This document shows, piece by piece, positions 46,870 through 58,199 of a stretch of 64,000 bases of DNA. Each line of letters begins with the position of its first letter. Within the stretch, counting starts at the first letter, position 1. The position numbers were made by a program, and so were the translations under genes. A model generated the notes under the pieces. That model saw only the letters and a program-made list of their open reading frames with translations, was not told where the DNA came from and searched no databases. The stretch covers positions 24,031,800 through 24,095,799 of the forward strand of contig NW_004454178.1 in NCBI RefSeq assembly GCF_000283155.1, written 5' to 3'. This DNA comes from Ceratotherium simum simum (Eukaryota; Chordata; Mammalia; Perissodactyla; Rhinocerotidae).

Positions 46870-47995
46870 TCTGCACTTGCAGGGAACATGTCCCCTGGGC
46901 TCTGGATCTCCAGGGCACAGATGTGATTTTCTCCCAGATGTTCAGTCCAATGTCACAGAAAAGGACCCATTGAACTAATTAATCAACATGAGAGAAACAT
47001 CATGGGCGAGGCCAGGGAGTAGGTTTCTCCTCCGACCCTGGTGTTTCCCAGGAGCATCCTCGGGGGCCAAGCCTGTCCCTGCAGGGTCACTGCCTGGTGA
47101 GCCGGGAGAGAGCTAAGCCGTGCCAGGGCCACGGTCATGTGAGATCAGATCAGTCACCAGCCAAGTGAGGCCCACGGCCACCAGCTCCCACTGCCAGAGT
47201 TGGGTGGCTGCCTAAGCAAAGTGGCAAATCCCTTCTCGTGTGGACTAGTTGAAACCTAGACTTTGGAATCCACAGATGCCAAGGATCCTAGGATATTTTT
47301 CAACGAGGTGGCATGTTTGAAAGTAGAGTGATTGGGCCACATGGTGTGAACTTTACCCACTGACATATTTTATTTTCCAGTCTGTAGGTCAGAAGCCTTT
47401 CCCTGGACACACTTGCTGCATTCCCTGTGCAGACTTCTCTATCCTTTATGACGGTGTGGGGGTCTCTGTGAGGAGGGGGCCCAGGGAAATGGGGCTCCCC
47501 CCAGCCTCACACGAGGGCCCACTGTCAGACCCTAAATGCCACCTTAGGACCCACTAACAGCACTTCTCCAGGAAAAAGGGGACCTCTGAGCATGACTCGA
47601 AGGGATGCTGCACCATCCACTGGGGTCTGGGGAGCAAGATGGCCACCAGGGTCCGTGCTAGCTAAGGACACCCAGGAGGCCCAGGGGAGGCTGAGAGTGA
47701 GGACCCTGTCTCTGTGGAGGGTCCCGGGAGGCAAACCCTTACTCTGAGAGGGGGTCGACGGGGGTAAAACGAGGCCTAGAGTGTGGTCATGCTCTTTGCT
47801 GGAGGTGAAACTGGGGTGTGCAGAGGGAACTGGGGTGAGCTGCCCTGGGGCTGGCTTACGCTGCTGGGATCAGAGGAGAGGGATGAGTCCGACCTGCCCA
47901 GCATCTGCTTCCTCTCGGTGTGGCTTTCACACTCTCCAACAGCTGCAGCTCCCCGTGTAAAGGCTTCCCTCCTCAAACAGCCTGGGGAAATGTGC
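46870..47995. other. Unassigned intergenic sequence
   Basis: GC-richer than average, with no gene or clear repeat. Confidence 0.45.
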
Positions 47996-47999
47996 ACAT

Positions 48000-48618
48000 G
48001 GTATTCGTTTTCTGGGGCTGCCGTAACAAAGTCCTGCGTGGCTTAAAATGACAGAAACTGTGATGTCAAGGTTTTGGCATGGCCACACTCCCTCCAAAGG
48101 CTCCTAGGGAGGATCCTTCCTGGCCTCTTCCAGCTTCTGGTGGTTCCAGGTGTTCCTTGGCTTGTGGCTGCATCGCTCCAGTCTTTGTCTCTGTGGTCAC
48201 ATGGCCCTCCCCCTGTGTGTCTGTCTTCTTATAAAACCACCAGTCAGATTGGCCTCAGGGCCCACATAATGTGGTATGATCTCATCTTAATTTAACTATA
48301 GTCGTGCGTGCATAATGACATTTCAGTCAATGATAGACTGCCCATACGACATGGACTGCCCATAATCTTATGGGACCACGTAGCCTAGGGGTGTAGTAGG
48401 TTGTACCATCTAGGTTTGTGTAAGTGCACTCTATGCTGTTCACACAACAACCAAATCGCCGGATGCATTTCTCAGAACATAGCCCTGTCGTTAAGCGATG
48501 CATGACTGTAATTACATCTACGAAGACCCTGTTTCCAAGTAAGATCTCATCCTGAGGTTCCAGGTGGATGTGAATTTTTGGGGGGCCCTAAATTGGGTGC
48601 ACCCAGTCTACCCCTCAC
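48000..48618 (-). mobile_element. ERVL-MaLR LTR split by a Tigger-like element, antisense
   Basis: The left part (48000-48296) shows TTTTCTGGGGCTGCCGTAAC, TCTTCCAGCTTCTGGTGGTT, TCCTTGGCTTGTGGCTGCAT and TCTTCTTATAAAACCACCAG. The right part (from 48509) resumes ATTACATCTACGAAGACCCT and continues TCATCCTGAGGTTCCAGGTG. The junction reconstitutes the LTR sequence once one TA copy is ignored. Confidence 0.88.
48299..48508. mobile_element. 210-bp Tigger-like (TcMar/pogo) MITE with TA target duplication
   Basis: The left end TAGTCGTGCGTGCATAATGA and the right end read on the other strand, CAGTCATGCATCGCTTAACG, form terminal inverted repeats. TA flanks each side (48297-48298 and 48509-48510). Internal CTAGGTTTGTGTAAGTGCAC and CATTTCTCAGAACATAGCCC match a pogo-type family common in placental mammals. 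The precise subfamily is not certain. Confidence 0.85.
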
Positions 48619-49089
48619 AAGAGGTACCATGCTCCTTAGCACACTCTGTGAAGCCAAGTAAGAAACAACTTGTTTGATTTAATTCCTTCCAGAGTTTTTC
48701 AAACTTTTCCTGAAAATGGAACCCTTTATTTGTGTAACTTGTGCTGCTATCCCCCAGAACCAGTCTTCAAGGAACCTATTGCACAGCACCATACTGTGTA
48801 AAGTGAACAGTGTCCTGGGATAATTATAGTGTGGGAGAGCTGAGAGCATGTCCTCCCCAGGACAAGGGGTGGAGAGGAAGCGGCAGCACAGCCAGCCTGC
48901 AGTGCCAGATGAGCCAGAGTGCTGGGAAAACTCTGCTTTGGAACTGTGGGGTGGAGGTGGGTGTGGAAGAGCCTGGTGCAGTTTGTTTGTAAACCTGGTC
49001 TTGATTTTTCCAGTGGGTCCCGAGAGGAAAAAAACAGCGTTGTGAAAGAGGATTTCTTTTAATCACTTGCACCATTGTCCACCGATCTC

Positions 49090-49375
49090 TTGCATTAACT
49101 AGTTGTGCCCAACTCCTATTCATCCTTTAAGACTCAGCTCCAGGGTCACCGCCTCCAGGAAGCTGCCGTGAGTGCAAGCATGATTCCCAGCTCAGGTTTC
49201 ATCATCACTTGCCACCTTGAGAAGCAGTGAGCTGCCTGTGCACCCGTGAGCCCCCGAGGGCAGGAATGGGCTGCTCACCTCGGCATCCATGGTTCTTGCA
49301 CACTCGGGGCATCCTGCAGGTGATGGGCTCCCCAGTGCAGATGGTAGTGCTCGGAGTGTTTGCTGACTGGGGACA
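49090..49375 (+). mobile_element. L2 LINE 3' end, sense
   Basis: CCTATTCATCCTTTAAGACT CAGCTCCAGGGTCACCGCCT CCAGGAAGCTGCCGTGAGTG, then GAGCCCCCGAGGGCAGGAAT are the L2 3' landmarks in order. Confidence 0.85.
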
Positions 49376-49680
49376 TGCCTGAGGCGGCTGTGTGAAGGAA
49401 ACATGATCCCTAATTGAGAAGGTGAAGGAATGCCAGCCCCAGTGGGTGTCCGTGGCCATGGTCCTTGTGGGTCTTCCCCTCTCCTGTCACCTTACCTCCA
49501 CTGTGGGCTCTGGAGGAGGGACAGACTCTGGTTGTCCCTCAGGGGACAGGAGAGGCCTCTCCCGCCCCGTGTGAATGAACCTGGAATCCACAACTTGAGG
49601 GTTGGGGGACAGTAGCAGCCAGGATGGTCTCAGCTTCAGGAACAGATAACTCAGAGGGCCTCACTGAGCAGGAAAATGAA

Positions 49681-49704
49681 TGACGTCACGGGCAAAGATG
49701 CCCG
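49681..49704 (+). promoter_or_regulatory. CRE palindrome abutting a 6-bp hairpin
   Basis: TGACGTCA (49681-49688) is followed at once by CGGGCA-AAGA-TGCCCG (49689-49704), a perfect inverted repeat with a 4-nt loop. CREB/ATF binding is plausible for the first part. The hairpin's role is unknown. Confidence 0.35.
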
Positions 49705-50480
49705 AGCAGGGTGGCTGTGCCTAGGATAATTCACGGCCCGTGAAGATGAAGCTCTCTTCATCTTGGTCCGGCCACCCCTGGGGGGAACTGTCCCAGCTGC
49801 CTCTCTCCACATCTTGCAGACGGAATAGAGTCTAGTGGACAATTTAGAAAGACTGTCCCTTGTTGAGTGTCTCCTTCCACGGGGAAGGGAGCCTTTCTCC
49901 CTGGGGATTCCAGGCCTGGCTGTGGGCGGGATAAGGTCCTCTTGCCTGTAGTGGACACTGTGCACCCTGCTGTTCTGTCAGCAAAGCAGGAGGGAGGTGG
50001 ACGGGGGGCAGAACAGAGCTGGCCCCAGTGACCTTGGCAGTGGACAATGGTACCTGCGGGCAGGGCCGGGGTATCGTAAGTGCTGGGGGATGACTGATGT
50101 AAAGGGCTTCACACAGAGTCGGCTCAACATGGTGGCAATCTCCATTCTCTACTCTCCCTGCCCACGTCCTTCTCCTGTGTCCCTCTTCCTTCCCCTCCCT
50201 CTGTTTCTGACCTGTAGATGCTGACGGACTGGATGGGCCAGGCAGGAACACAGGCATTTGGGTGTCTCACCTGCCTTCTGCTTCCTTCCCATTCAGACTT
50301 CCTAGAGGCCAGCATGTCTTCTGTGGGCCTGTATGCGAGCGAGCTCCCTCCTGGAGTGGGTATCAGGAGGCTGATGAGGGAAGGAGGCTGTGGGAGGGGC
50401 TGGGATGCTGGAGTGTTCCTTGCACCAACTCCCAGCAGTTCACACTTTTTTGAGTCTGGTTGGACTTGAAGAAACTGGGT
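49705..50480. other. Unassigned intergenic sequence
   Basis: No gene or clear repeat. Confidence 0.45.
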
Positions 50481-50481
50481 G

Positions 50482-50925
50482 TGTTAGTTTCCTGGGGCTG
50501 CCACAATATACACCACAAACTGGGTGGCTTAGAACCAGAGAAATTTATTCTTTCTCAATTCTGGAAGTCAGAAGTCCAAAATCAAGGTGTCAGCGGGGCT
50601 GCACTCCCTCCCCAGGTCCTACGGGAGGTTCTGTTCCTGGCTTCTTCCAGCTTCTGGGGGCTCCAGGTGTTCCTTGGCTTGCGGCTGCATCACTCCAATC
50701 TCTGCCTCTGTCTCCACATGGCTCTCCTCCTTCCCCTGAGTGTTCTGTCTCTTATAAGGACACTTATCATTCATTCAGGGCCCACCCAGATAATCCAGGA
50801 TGATTTCATCTAAGGATCCTTAACCTGATTACTTCTGCAAAGACCTTTTTACCAAATCAGATCACATTCACAAGTTGTGGGCTGAGAACATATCTTTTGG
50901 GGGCGCCACCGTTCAACCCACAACA
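50482..50925 (-). mobile_element. ERVL-MaLR solo LTR (MLT1-like), antisense, intact ends
   Basis: It runs from TGTTAGTTTCCTGGGGCTGC to CCCACAACA with TG...CA ends. It passes AACTGGGTGGCTTAGAACCA, TCAAGGTGTCAGCGGGGCTG, TCCTTGGCTTGCGGCTGCAT, TCTCTTATAAGGACACTTAT and TTACTTCTGCAAAGACCTTT. Flanking pentamers (GGGTG and CTCAG) do not match, so the target duplication has decayed or the edges are misplaced. Confidence 0.9.
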
Positions 50926-50929
50926 CTCA

Positions 50930-52390
50930 GCCTAACACCGAAGTTGGGGTGTCTTTGGCTAGGAGCTCTGCAGAGTTAGAACCTGCTCTAAGGACCCAGC
51001 AGAGCTGGCCGCACTTGCACGCTCAGTGCTGCTCTGCCTGCCTTCCCCGAGTCCAGCCTGCGGGGATCCTCGGACTGACCTTCAGCTTGGCAGGGGTGCG
51101 TTTTCTGGTGACTCAGAATCTCACCCAGAGGAGCCGTTCTGCTGAGATCGGGGGCAGCTGTCTGGTGACACTGCTATCTTGGGTACTTTCCTAGCCAGCG
51201 TCGCTCAGCGTGGGGAGTAATTCTTTCTTTGAGCCTCTGAGTGCAGACGTTGGCAGCATGGCGTGTCCAAGGGGCCCTGGCCCACATGTTCAGGGGTCTG
51301 AGGCTTCAGCCCTGAGCTCCCTGTCCTCACTTGCAGCCTGATGGGTCAGGAGCAAGGACCCCCACATTTTCTCTGCTTCCCTAGTCTGCACCCCGACTGC
51401 TCAGGGAACACAGGCTCAGGTTTGGCCTCACTTAGTGGCTGGTCAGAGTGACGAGCCAGCCGTCCACGGTGGGCCTTCGGTGGAAAGATCCTGCCGGCAC
51501 ACACCGGGCAGCAGGGACGATCTGACTCTGGAGGAGAGGGAATTCACCAGATGTCTCTTTATTGCTGTGCACAATGCCCCTCACATGGCGACGATCCATC
51601 AAGAAATCTCCAGCACTCCAACACAAAGCCGTGACACGTCTCTCCAGCAGGGCCATGTTCTCACCACTTTTGTGCGTCTTATTTTGGGGCGAATAGCTGT
51701 GTGACTCCACTTTTATTCCTGGGCATGGTCGTGCCAGGCCCAGTGTGTCCTATTCAAGCCCTCGCCACGGCCACTCATTGTTTTGGGGGATTTCTGTCTC
51801 TCTTTCCCTTTTTTTGTATTGTTTCCCTGACAGACGTTTGTCTTTACCACAATAAATTATGCTTTTCTCACCATTTTATACCTTTTTTCCGTAAGTGTTG
51901 TCATTATCCCTAAGAAAAGGATTTTTCCTTTTTGAAATTTGACCGGGGGAAGTTTAAAAGCAAAGATGGGATTGAAGGCTGAGCTCCATTGTCTTATTTT
52001 CTCTCTTTTACTTCTCCATTGAGATTCATCTTGTCTTTTGATTCTTCTTCTGGCTGCAGTTTACAGGCAAACACATTGAATTCGCTATCCTTTATTGCTG
52101 AGTGGAGTTTTAAAATTCACCTTTTATTTTCTATCAGAAGAAAAAGAAACATTTGCTTCCAAACGTATCGTTAGAATCTTTTTGGAACTCATGATATGTG
52201 GAAAAGGTAGAAAGTTAACTTTGTTTTTTTTAATAGGCGGTTTTGTATGACTTATGGTCGAGATAAGGCCCTTCTGTGTGTATAAAAGAATTATGGCCAT
52301 GGAGTTGGTTTTGGAAAGGATTTAGACAACATACACAGTTGGCTTAGCCATATCTTTAAAAAATGAGAGGATAATGAGCATCTTACTCAG
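50930..52390. other. Unassigned intergenic sequence
   Basis: AT-rich after 51700. No gene or clear repeat. Confidence 0.45.
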
Positions 52391-52394
52391 AACC

Positions 52395-52565
52395 AGACAC
52401 AGCACTGGCTCTTCAAACCCATTGTCTTATTTAATCCTCCCCACCTTATGCGACAGCGTCTTCCATCTGCACTTGGACAGGGGAGGAGGCCCCGCAGTGG
52501 ATGGGCTTTCTGAAAGTCCTACTTCAGATCCCCGTCTATCTGGACCAGCGTCTACGCAGTCTTTC
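52395..52565 (-). mobile_element. MIR SINE, antisense
   Basis: CATTGTCTTATTTAATCCTC CCCACCTTATGCGACAGCGT and CACTTGGACAGGGGAGGAGG follow reverse MIR order. Confidence 0.7.
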
Positions 52566-52584
52566 CAGGATGCTTAATGCTGGC

Positions 52585-53110
52585 CAACTTCATTGCTTCA
52601 TCCACTCAGTAAGTCTGAATGAGCCGCTTGGCCCGGGAGCTGCTGACGTGCACAAAGCTGATGTGATCTCTGCTCTCACGGGGCATACAGGTCGGGGGTG
52701 GGGGGTGCGGTCAGTAAGCAAGAAATCATAAGTGAGGATGAGGACTGGGGGGCCTGTTTCCCCAGGTGGGCAGGGCAGCCCCCCTGAGGAGGGGATACTG
52801 AAGAGGACACTTGGCGGGTCAGAAGGAGCAGGACCTACCAGCAGTGGAGGAGGAACAGGCCAACAAAGGCAGAGTTTGGGGAGTCTGAGGGATGGAAAAG
52901 GGTCCAGTGTGGCTAGCCCACGGTGACAGGAAGGAGGCAAGTGAAATGAGGTTGGAGGCAGAGGCAGGGCCAGATCACGCAGGGTCTTTTAGATCAGGGC
53001 AAGGGCTCTGGATTTCTTCCCAAGGGCAGGGGGAAGCAGTGGGCAGTTCTAGATGGGGAAGTGACTCACTATTAAAATGGGCCACTGTGCCTGTGGGGGG
53101 AGAGGCAGGT
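52585..53110 (-). mobile_element. L2 LINE 3' region, antisense
   Basis: CATCCACTCAGTAAGTCTGA, CTGATGTGATCTCTGCTCTC, GTGGGCAGGGCAGCCCCCCT, GCCAGATCACGCAGGGTCTT and GGGCTCTGGATTTCTTCCCA are reverse L2 in order, with the segment resembling gccagatcatgtagggcctt and tttggattttattctaag especially clear. Confidence 0.8.
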
Positions 53111-53191
53111 GGCAGCTGAGTGACTGCACCATCTTTATCTCCACCACACATCAGAGTGTCCTCACAACCAGGACTACTGACAATGCAGAAG

Positions 53192-53578
53192 TTTTTTTTT
53201 TTTTTTAATTGATTTTTAAAATTTTCACATTGATTAATAATATTGTGTAAATTTCAGGAGTACATCACTATATTTTGGCTTCTATATAGACTGCACTGTG
53301 TTCACCACCAATAGTCTAGTTTCCATCCATCCTCATACATATGTGCTCCTTTACCCATTTCATTCTCCGCCCACCCCTTTCCCTCTGGTAACCACCAATC
53401 CGTTCTCAGTATCTACGTGTTTATCTTCCACAAATGAATGAGATCATATGGTATTTGTATCTTTCACCATCTAACTTACTTCACTTAGCATAATACCCTC
53501 AAAGTCCATCCATGTTGTCACAAATGGCAAGATTTCATCTTTTTATGGCTGAGTAGTATTCCATTGTATATATATAAT
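53192..53578 (-). mobile_element. 5'-truncated L1 3' end with poly(A) tail, antisense
   Basis: A T15 run (the tail on the minus strand) is followed by ATTTCAGGAGTACATCACTA, TTCACCACCAATAGTCTAGT, CCTCTGGTAACCACCAATCC, AATGAATGAGATCATATGGT, TCCATCCATGTTGTCACAAA and GAGTAGTATTCCATTGTATA. The last part is the end of L1 ORF2 in reverse. It is the best preserved L1 in the window, of a type common in laurasiatherians. No clear target duplication was found. Confidence 0.9.
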
Positions 53579-53819
53579 CTTCGCGATAAGACAAGGGTTC
53601 AGACTTAACCTCTCCATGCTTTTCTCTCTTGCATATGGAGGGATTTTAAGGGATCCTGTCAGGTGTTTTGTAGAATGTCCCTTAATTGGGGTTTCTCTGC
53701 TGTTGTTCTCATGGTTAGACGGGAGTTGTGGGGTTTTGGGGGAGTTCTCAGAGCTGAAGTGCCCTTCTCATCACATCATATCAAAGGCACACGCTGTCTA
53801 CAAGATTAATCCCTGAGGA

Positions 53820-54600
53820 GGGGCTGGGGGATTCTGACCCCATAAATCTATGCAAAGTAGAGCGGTGGGCTCTGGGGATCCAGAAAGGATGAGACAGGTA
53901 TCTCTCAAGGAGCTCCCAGCCACAGTGTGGAAAGGATGAGGCGCGCAGAAAGCGATGACAAACCAACGCCGAATGTGAGGTGCAGAGCAGCCTGAGGGGG
54001 CGAGGGGCAGGAGGGGTGGAGAGGGGCGTAAATGAACTGAGCTGGTGGGGCGTGAGCGTTCAGAGAAGGCTTTATAGATAAGAAGCCTGAAAGGATTTTA
54101 AAGGATGAAGTTGGTCACGCAGGTGATAGGGAGAGGGACGTGCAGGCGGAGGGATCAGCAGATGATGGGCGCGGAGGCCCGAGACAGCGTGGTGGGCGGG
54201 ACTGTGGTGGTTTCGCATTTCTAGGATACAGTGTGGATAAGACGATGGGGAGATAGGACTTAGAAGGCTTGTGGGTCCCACCAAGGGTCCCTCTGTCTGT
54301 AGGCTTAGAAGCTACAGAACATGTTCAGACAGACAGGTGGCCACTTGGGTACTATGTGGAGGAAGGACTTGATGGGGAAGCACGTGGTGAGAGAGCAGTT
54401 AGGAGCTTCCTGTGAAAGTTTCCACAAGAGACCTGGAGGAGGACCTTGGGTCGGGGGTGCGGGGCAATGGGTCATCGGTGTGTACATGGTCGGGGGCAGG
54501 GGGAATGTGGGGGTGAGTGAGAGACCCGGAAAGAGGGTCCAAAGGTGTGAGCATAGGAGATGGTCAGGAACAGAACCTCACTGGACATCAGTCTTGGAGA
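53820..54600 (-). mobile_element. L2 LINE region, antisense, probable
   Basis: TTCTCAAGGAGCTCCCAGCC-like sequence, AGAGAAGGCTTTATAGATAA, ATTTTAAAGGATGAAGTTGG and GGGAGAGGGACGTGCAGGCG resemble the reverse L2 3' region, which often reads like gaaggcttcctggagga. Diverged and possibly more than one fragment. Confidence 0.5.
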
Positions 54601-54609
54601 ACTAACAGA

Positions 54610-56028
54610 ATCTACAAATATGCAACCACACCAGCAATATTAGAGTCTTCTGGATAAATATCGTTACCACGTCTTTAAAATTCTGGAGCATTCAGTTCAT
54701 AGCAATAGAGGCTGACTTCAATACTTTGAAAAGCAGATTCTGGGCTCTTTGCTTTTTCATGTTTGGGCATCTTTGCAGAAGCAGCTGCACCACTTTAACT
54801 GAAGCCTAAGTCCTGTTTGAGACTACTCAGCCCAACCATCTCTAACCCAACCCTCAGGTAAGGTCTGCACCAACACATTTGGTGATCTAGTACTGCTTTT
54901 GGAAGAAAGCAAAGTCCTCAGCTGATGCTGAGTAGTCAGAAGGAACCTTGGCAGCTCTGTTAATGGGAAACCCACTTTTCAGGTGTAGCGGGGTGCACTG
55001 AGTCAGGAGCCTCGTCTTCTAACAGCAGTGGAGGCGGGCAAGCAGGACAACTGCTTTCAGCTCGTCTCCTGATTTCTCTGGCCTTGTGTCCTCATGTCCA
55101 CTATTAGGATGGGAGCGACAGCTTCTAAGGGCTCTTTGCACTCTACAAATGGCTCTCCTTCCTTGTTTTTCCATCATTCCCTTGCTTGCTCTAAAACCCA
55201 CGTGAAATATTATAAATTTGTCAGGTTAATTAACTTTCTGTATTTCCTTCCCTCTCCCACTTCCCTCGTCCTCTAAATGGCAAGTGTCTTATGATGTATC
55301 TGTCCCGCTATTGTCACATTTTCTGTTGTAATTCCTTCCGTCTTGGATCAGCAATCTGGAGATCTCTGATGTCTCTTCTTATGTTTCTGTAATTTTTCCA
55401 AAGGTTGATTCCTGCACCTCCTCTCCAAGCATCAGGCTCAACTCATGAGAGGCAGCAAAGTGAAGCACACGGGCACTTCTGACAGCTGACACATTCCCCA
55501 TAAGCTGAGGAATGATTCAGATTAAATGAGGATTTATGATCAATCCTCATAGATTAGGGCTGCCTCGTGAGACCCAGGTGAGGCCCTTGCCAGTGAGTCT
55601 TCATTAATTAGCATGGGAAGTGTCCTTGCTTATTCAGGGATAAAAGCCAGTGAGTATGTTTGTTAAAACCGCATTTTTCTATTTCATGATGGTTGTCACA
55701 GGTGCCAATGTCACAGACCCTAGCTGGGAGGGCAGCTGCCACACAATGGATGGATGGCCTGTGTCCTGTGGGTAGACAGAGTCTACTCAAGCACCCTGGT
55801 TCCAGAAGGATTAAAACTAAATGCCATTTGGGGATACTCAACTTTGCTTTGGGGTGTCCTCATAAATCTAAGATGCCTTTCTTTCTCTTTCTCTAGAACA
55901 CACACACTCACACTTGCACACATCACAGTTCTGTGGTCTGCTTCTTGCCACTTGTGTACTCTGATCATTATTGAACTTTTCCTCTTGTGCTTTTATCTCT
56001 AAAATAGGAGTAGCATGGTAATCTCCCT
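54610..56028. other. Unassigned intergenic sequence
   Basis: No gene or clear repeat. Weak L2 signal is possible around 55140-55330 (LINE-like TCTCCTTCCTTGTTTTTCCA). Confidence 0.45.
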
Positions 56029-56029
56029 G

Positions 56030-56490
56030 TAGTTAGTTGAATAGTGTCCCCTTCCTCAAAATATGTCCATATCCCAACCCCTGGTACCTGTGAATGTGGC
56101 CTTATTTGTAAGTAGGGTCTTTGTAGAGGTACTTAGTTAAGGATCTGGAGAGGAGATTATCCTGAATTAGGGTGGGCTGTAAATCCAGAGGCCGTAAATC
56201 CTCATAAGAAGAGGAGAGGACAAATAGAGACACACAGAGAAGATGGCCGTGTGAAGATGGAGGCAGAGATTGGAGTGATGCAGATACAAGCCAAAGAATG
56301 CTTGGAGCCTCCAGAAGCTGGCAAGACACATGAAGGATCCTCCCCTAGAGCCTTTAGAGAGAACATGACCCCGCCAACACCTTGATTTTGAACTTCTGGC
56401 CTCCAGAACTAATGGTGATAGGAAAAAATCATCGTTTTAATCCATCCAGTTTGTGGAACTTTGTTATAGCAGCTGCAAGAGACTAATACA
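56030..56490 (+). mobile_element. ERVL-MaLR solo LTR (MLT1-like), sense
   Basis: AGTTGAATAGTGTCCCCTTC, AACCCCTGGTACCTGTGAAT, GTGGCCTTATTTGTAAGTAG, CTGAATTAGGGTGGGCTGTA, GAGGCAGAGATTGGAGTGAT, CCTTGATTTTGAACTTCTGG and TAGCAGCTGCAAGAGACTAA give a near full-length sense-orientation LTR. It is the only long plus-strand LTR copy in the window. Confidence 0.9.
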
Positions 56491-56494
56491 CACT

Positions 56495-58180
56495 GTCTTG
56501 TGCCCCCATCAGAACGGTGTGAAGACAATGTGAGACAATACATTTTGCTCAGTCCCTGGAATGTACTGGCTGTTGTTATTCTGTATCTTCCCTCCTCTCC
56601 ACTCCCAAATCAGTGCTTTGCCCTCCTGCCTGGGGCTTTATGGAAACAAACCCCAAGAAGCAGATGGGGGGCCCCTTTCTGGCTTTTTCCATGGGGACCT
56701 TGCTCCCTCAGATTCTCAGTAATAAGTCTACCAGGCAGCAGACCCTTTGATCCAGGAAAGAGAAAATTATTTTCCATTCTTGACTATTTTATTGCAAAAA
56801 ATTTGGAGGGGTGATAAGTCATATCAACTCTTTTGTGGGATGAACTGGGGTGTACATAAATTCATGGGGGAATTAATTCAGCCCTACACCAGCAGGCAGT
56901 TTAAAATAATAGACCACAATGGCACTTTGACATCAGCCTCTGTCCTGCTAATGTGATGGAATGACATGGCACATCTCCAAGGAAGGCCAGAGGTCATGGT
57001 TGGGTCAAAAGGACCTTTCTTGGGCACTTCTTATCACAGTATTACCTAAGGGTTCCCAACGCTGGCTGGACAAATGGGACATTTTCAAAACTGTGGACTC
57101 CTAAGTCCCACGCACACCAAATGAATCAGAATCTTCTAGAAAGAGCCTTTCAAATGCTTTCCGGGAGTCTTTGAGAGCTACTGGGATAGCTTTGGTGAAA
57201 TTGACCATGAGATCAGGTTACAGGAGCTCTCTAGAGCCACTGTGGCCAAGGGCAATAGCGGTTAATACTCCTACACAGAAAGTAGCTTCCACGCATCCAG
57301 GTTTCTGCTCCACAGGGATCCAGGCTCAGCGAGGACTCCAGTGGGGAAGCAGAGCTGCCTCTCATGTGGCAGGGCAGACAAGACGGAAAGTCAAAACAGA
57401 GAAAGGAGCGGCAGGGTCCGTCCTACCTGAGCCCACAGGGCAAGCAGGAAACCTCCATTTTGAAAAATTATTTAGCAGATTTGAGCCTTGTAGGAATCTA
57501 CAAATAAAGAATGAATGTAAATGGGGATCTGAGCGGTTTCAGATCAATTTTTTCAAGTAGTAAGAAGGTCTTGAACACAGAATGGTTTCAGATCAGATGG
57601 CCTGGGATCATCAGAGGCTAGAAGAATAAGAATCCAGACAAGAATGGCCCAGCATCTACCACTGGCAGGTCAGTGAGGAGTAAAGAAGGTAGTGACTCAT
57701 GCATACTTGCATGTTTTCTCTTTCTCATGTGATGTTTCATTCTTTCTCAACAAATCCTTCTGTCAGCCCCAGAAAATCCTGCATTTCAAAAAGGCCTCCA
57801 GAAACCATTTTCTGTGAGTGTGTTTGGAGAAGATTCCCAGGCCCATGCAGATTGCTGTCTATAAGAGGCTTCTTTGTTGCCGAGAGCCACTTGGCCCAAC
57901 AGCCTTCTACTCCGTGGCCTCCTCCATGGCCTGAATCAGAGGCACAAACTTGGCCTAGGAATACATTCTCCACTAAGTGAGCGGAATGAAGGGAGGAAGC
58001 ATGTCAGGAGAACTGCGTGCACTCCTGGCCCAGGGCCCAGTGCTTGATGGGCTGTGGAGTCCATCGGGGCCTCATCGTTTTCCTTTAGGAAGCATGAAGG
58101 CTGGCTCTTTCTCAGGGAGAAATCATGATGTATTTGGGGAGCACACAAGATGATCTGGTCTCAGCACTTGGGACAGTGTT
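56495..58180. other. Unassigned intergenic sequence
   Basis: Possible MER20-like hAT scrap at 57040-57145 (AACGCTGGCTGGACAAATGG, then CACCAAATGAATCAGAATCT). No gene was recognised. Confidence 0.45.
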
Positions 58181-58199
58181 CATCTTAGATGTGGCCCTC

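Noticed and set aside
24304..50925. Repeated similar blocks of about 400 bp that could be read as a segmental tandem array
   Set aside because: They differ in detail, have LTR-type TG...CA ends and lie at irregular spacing, so they are independent MaLR insertions.
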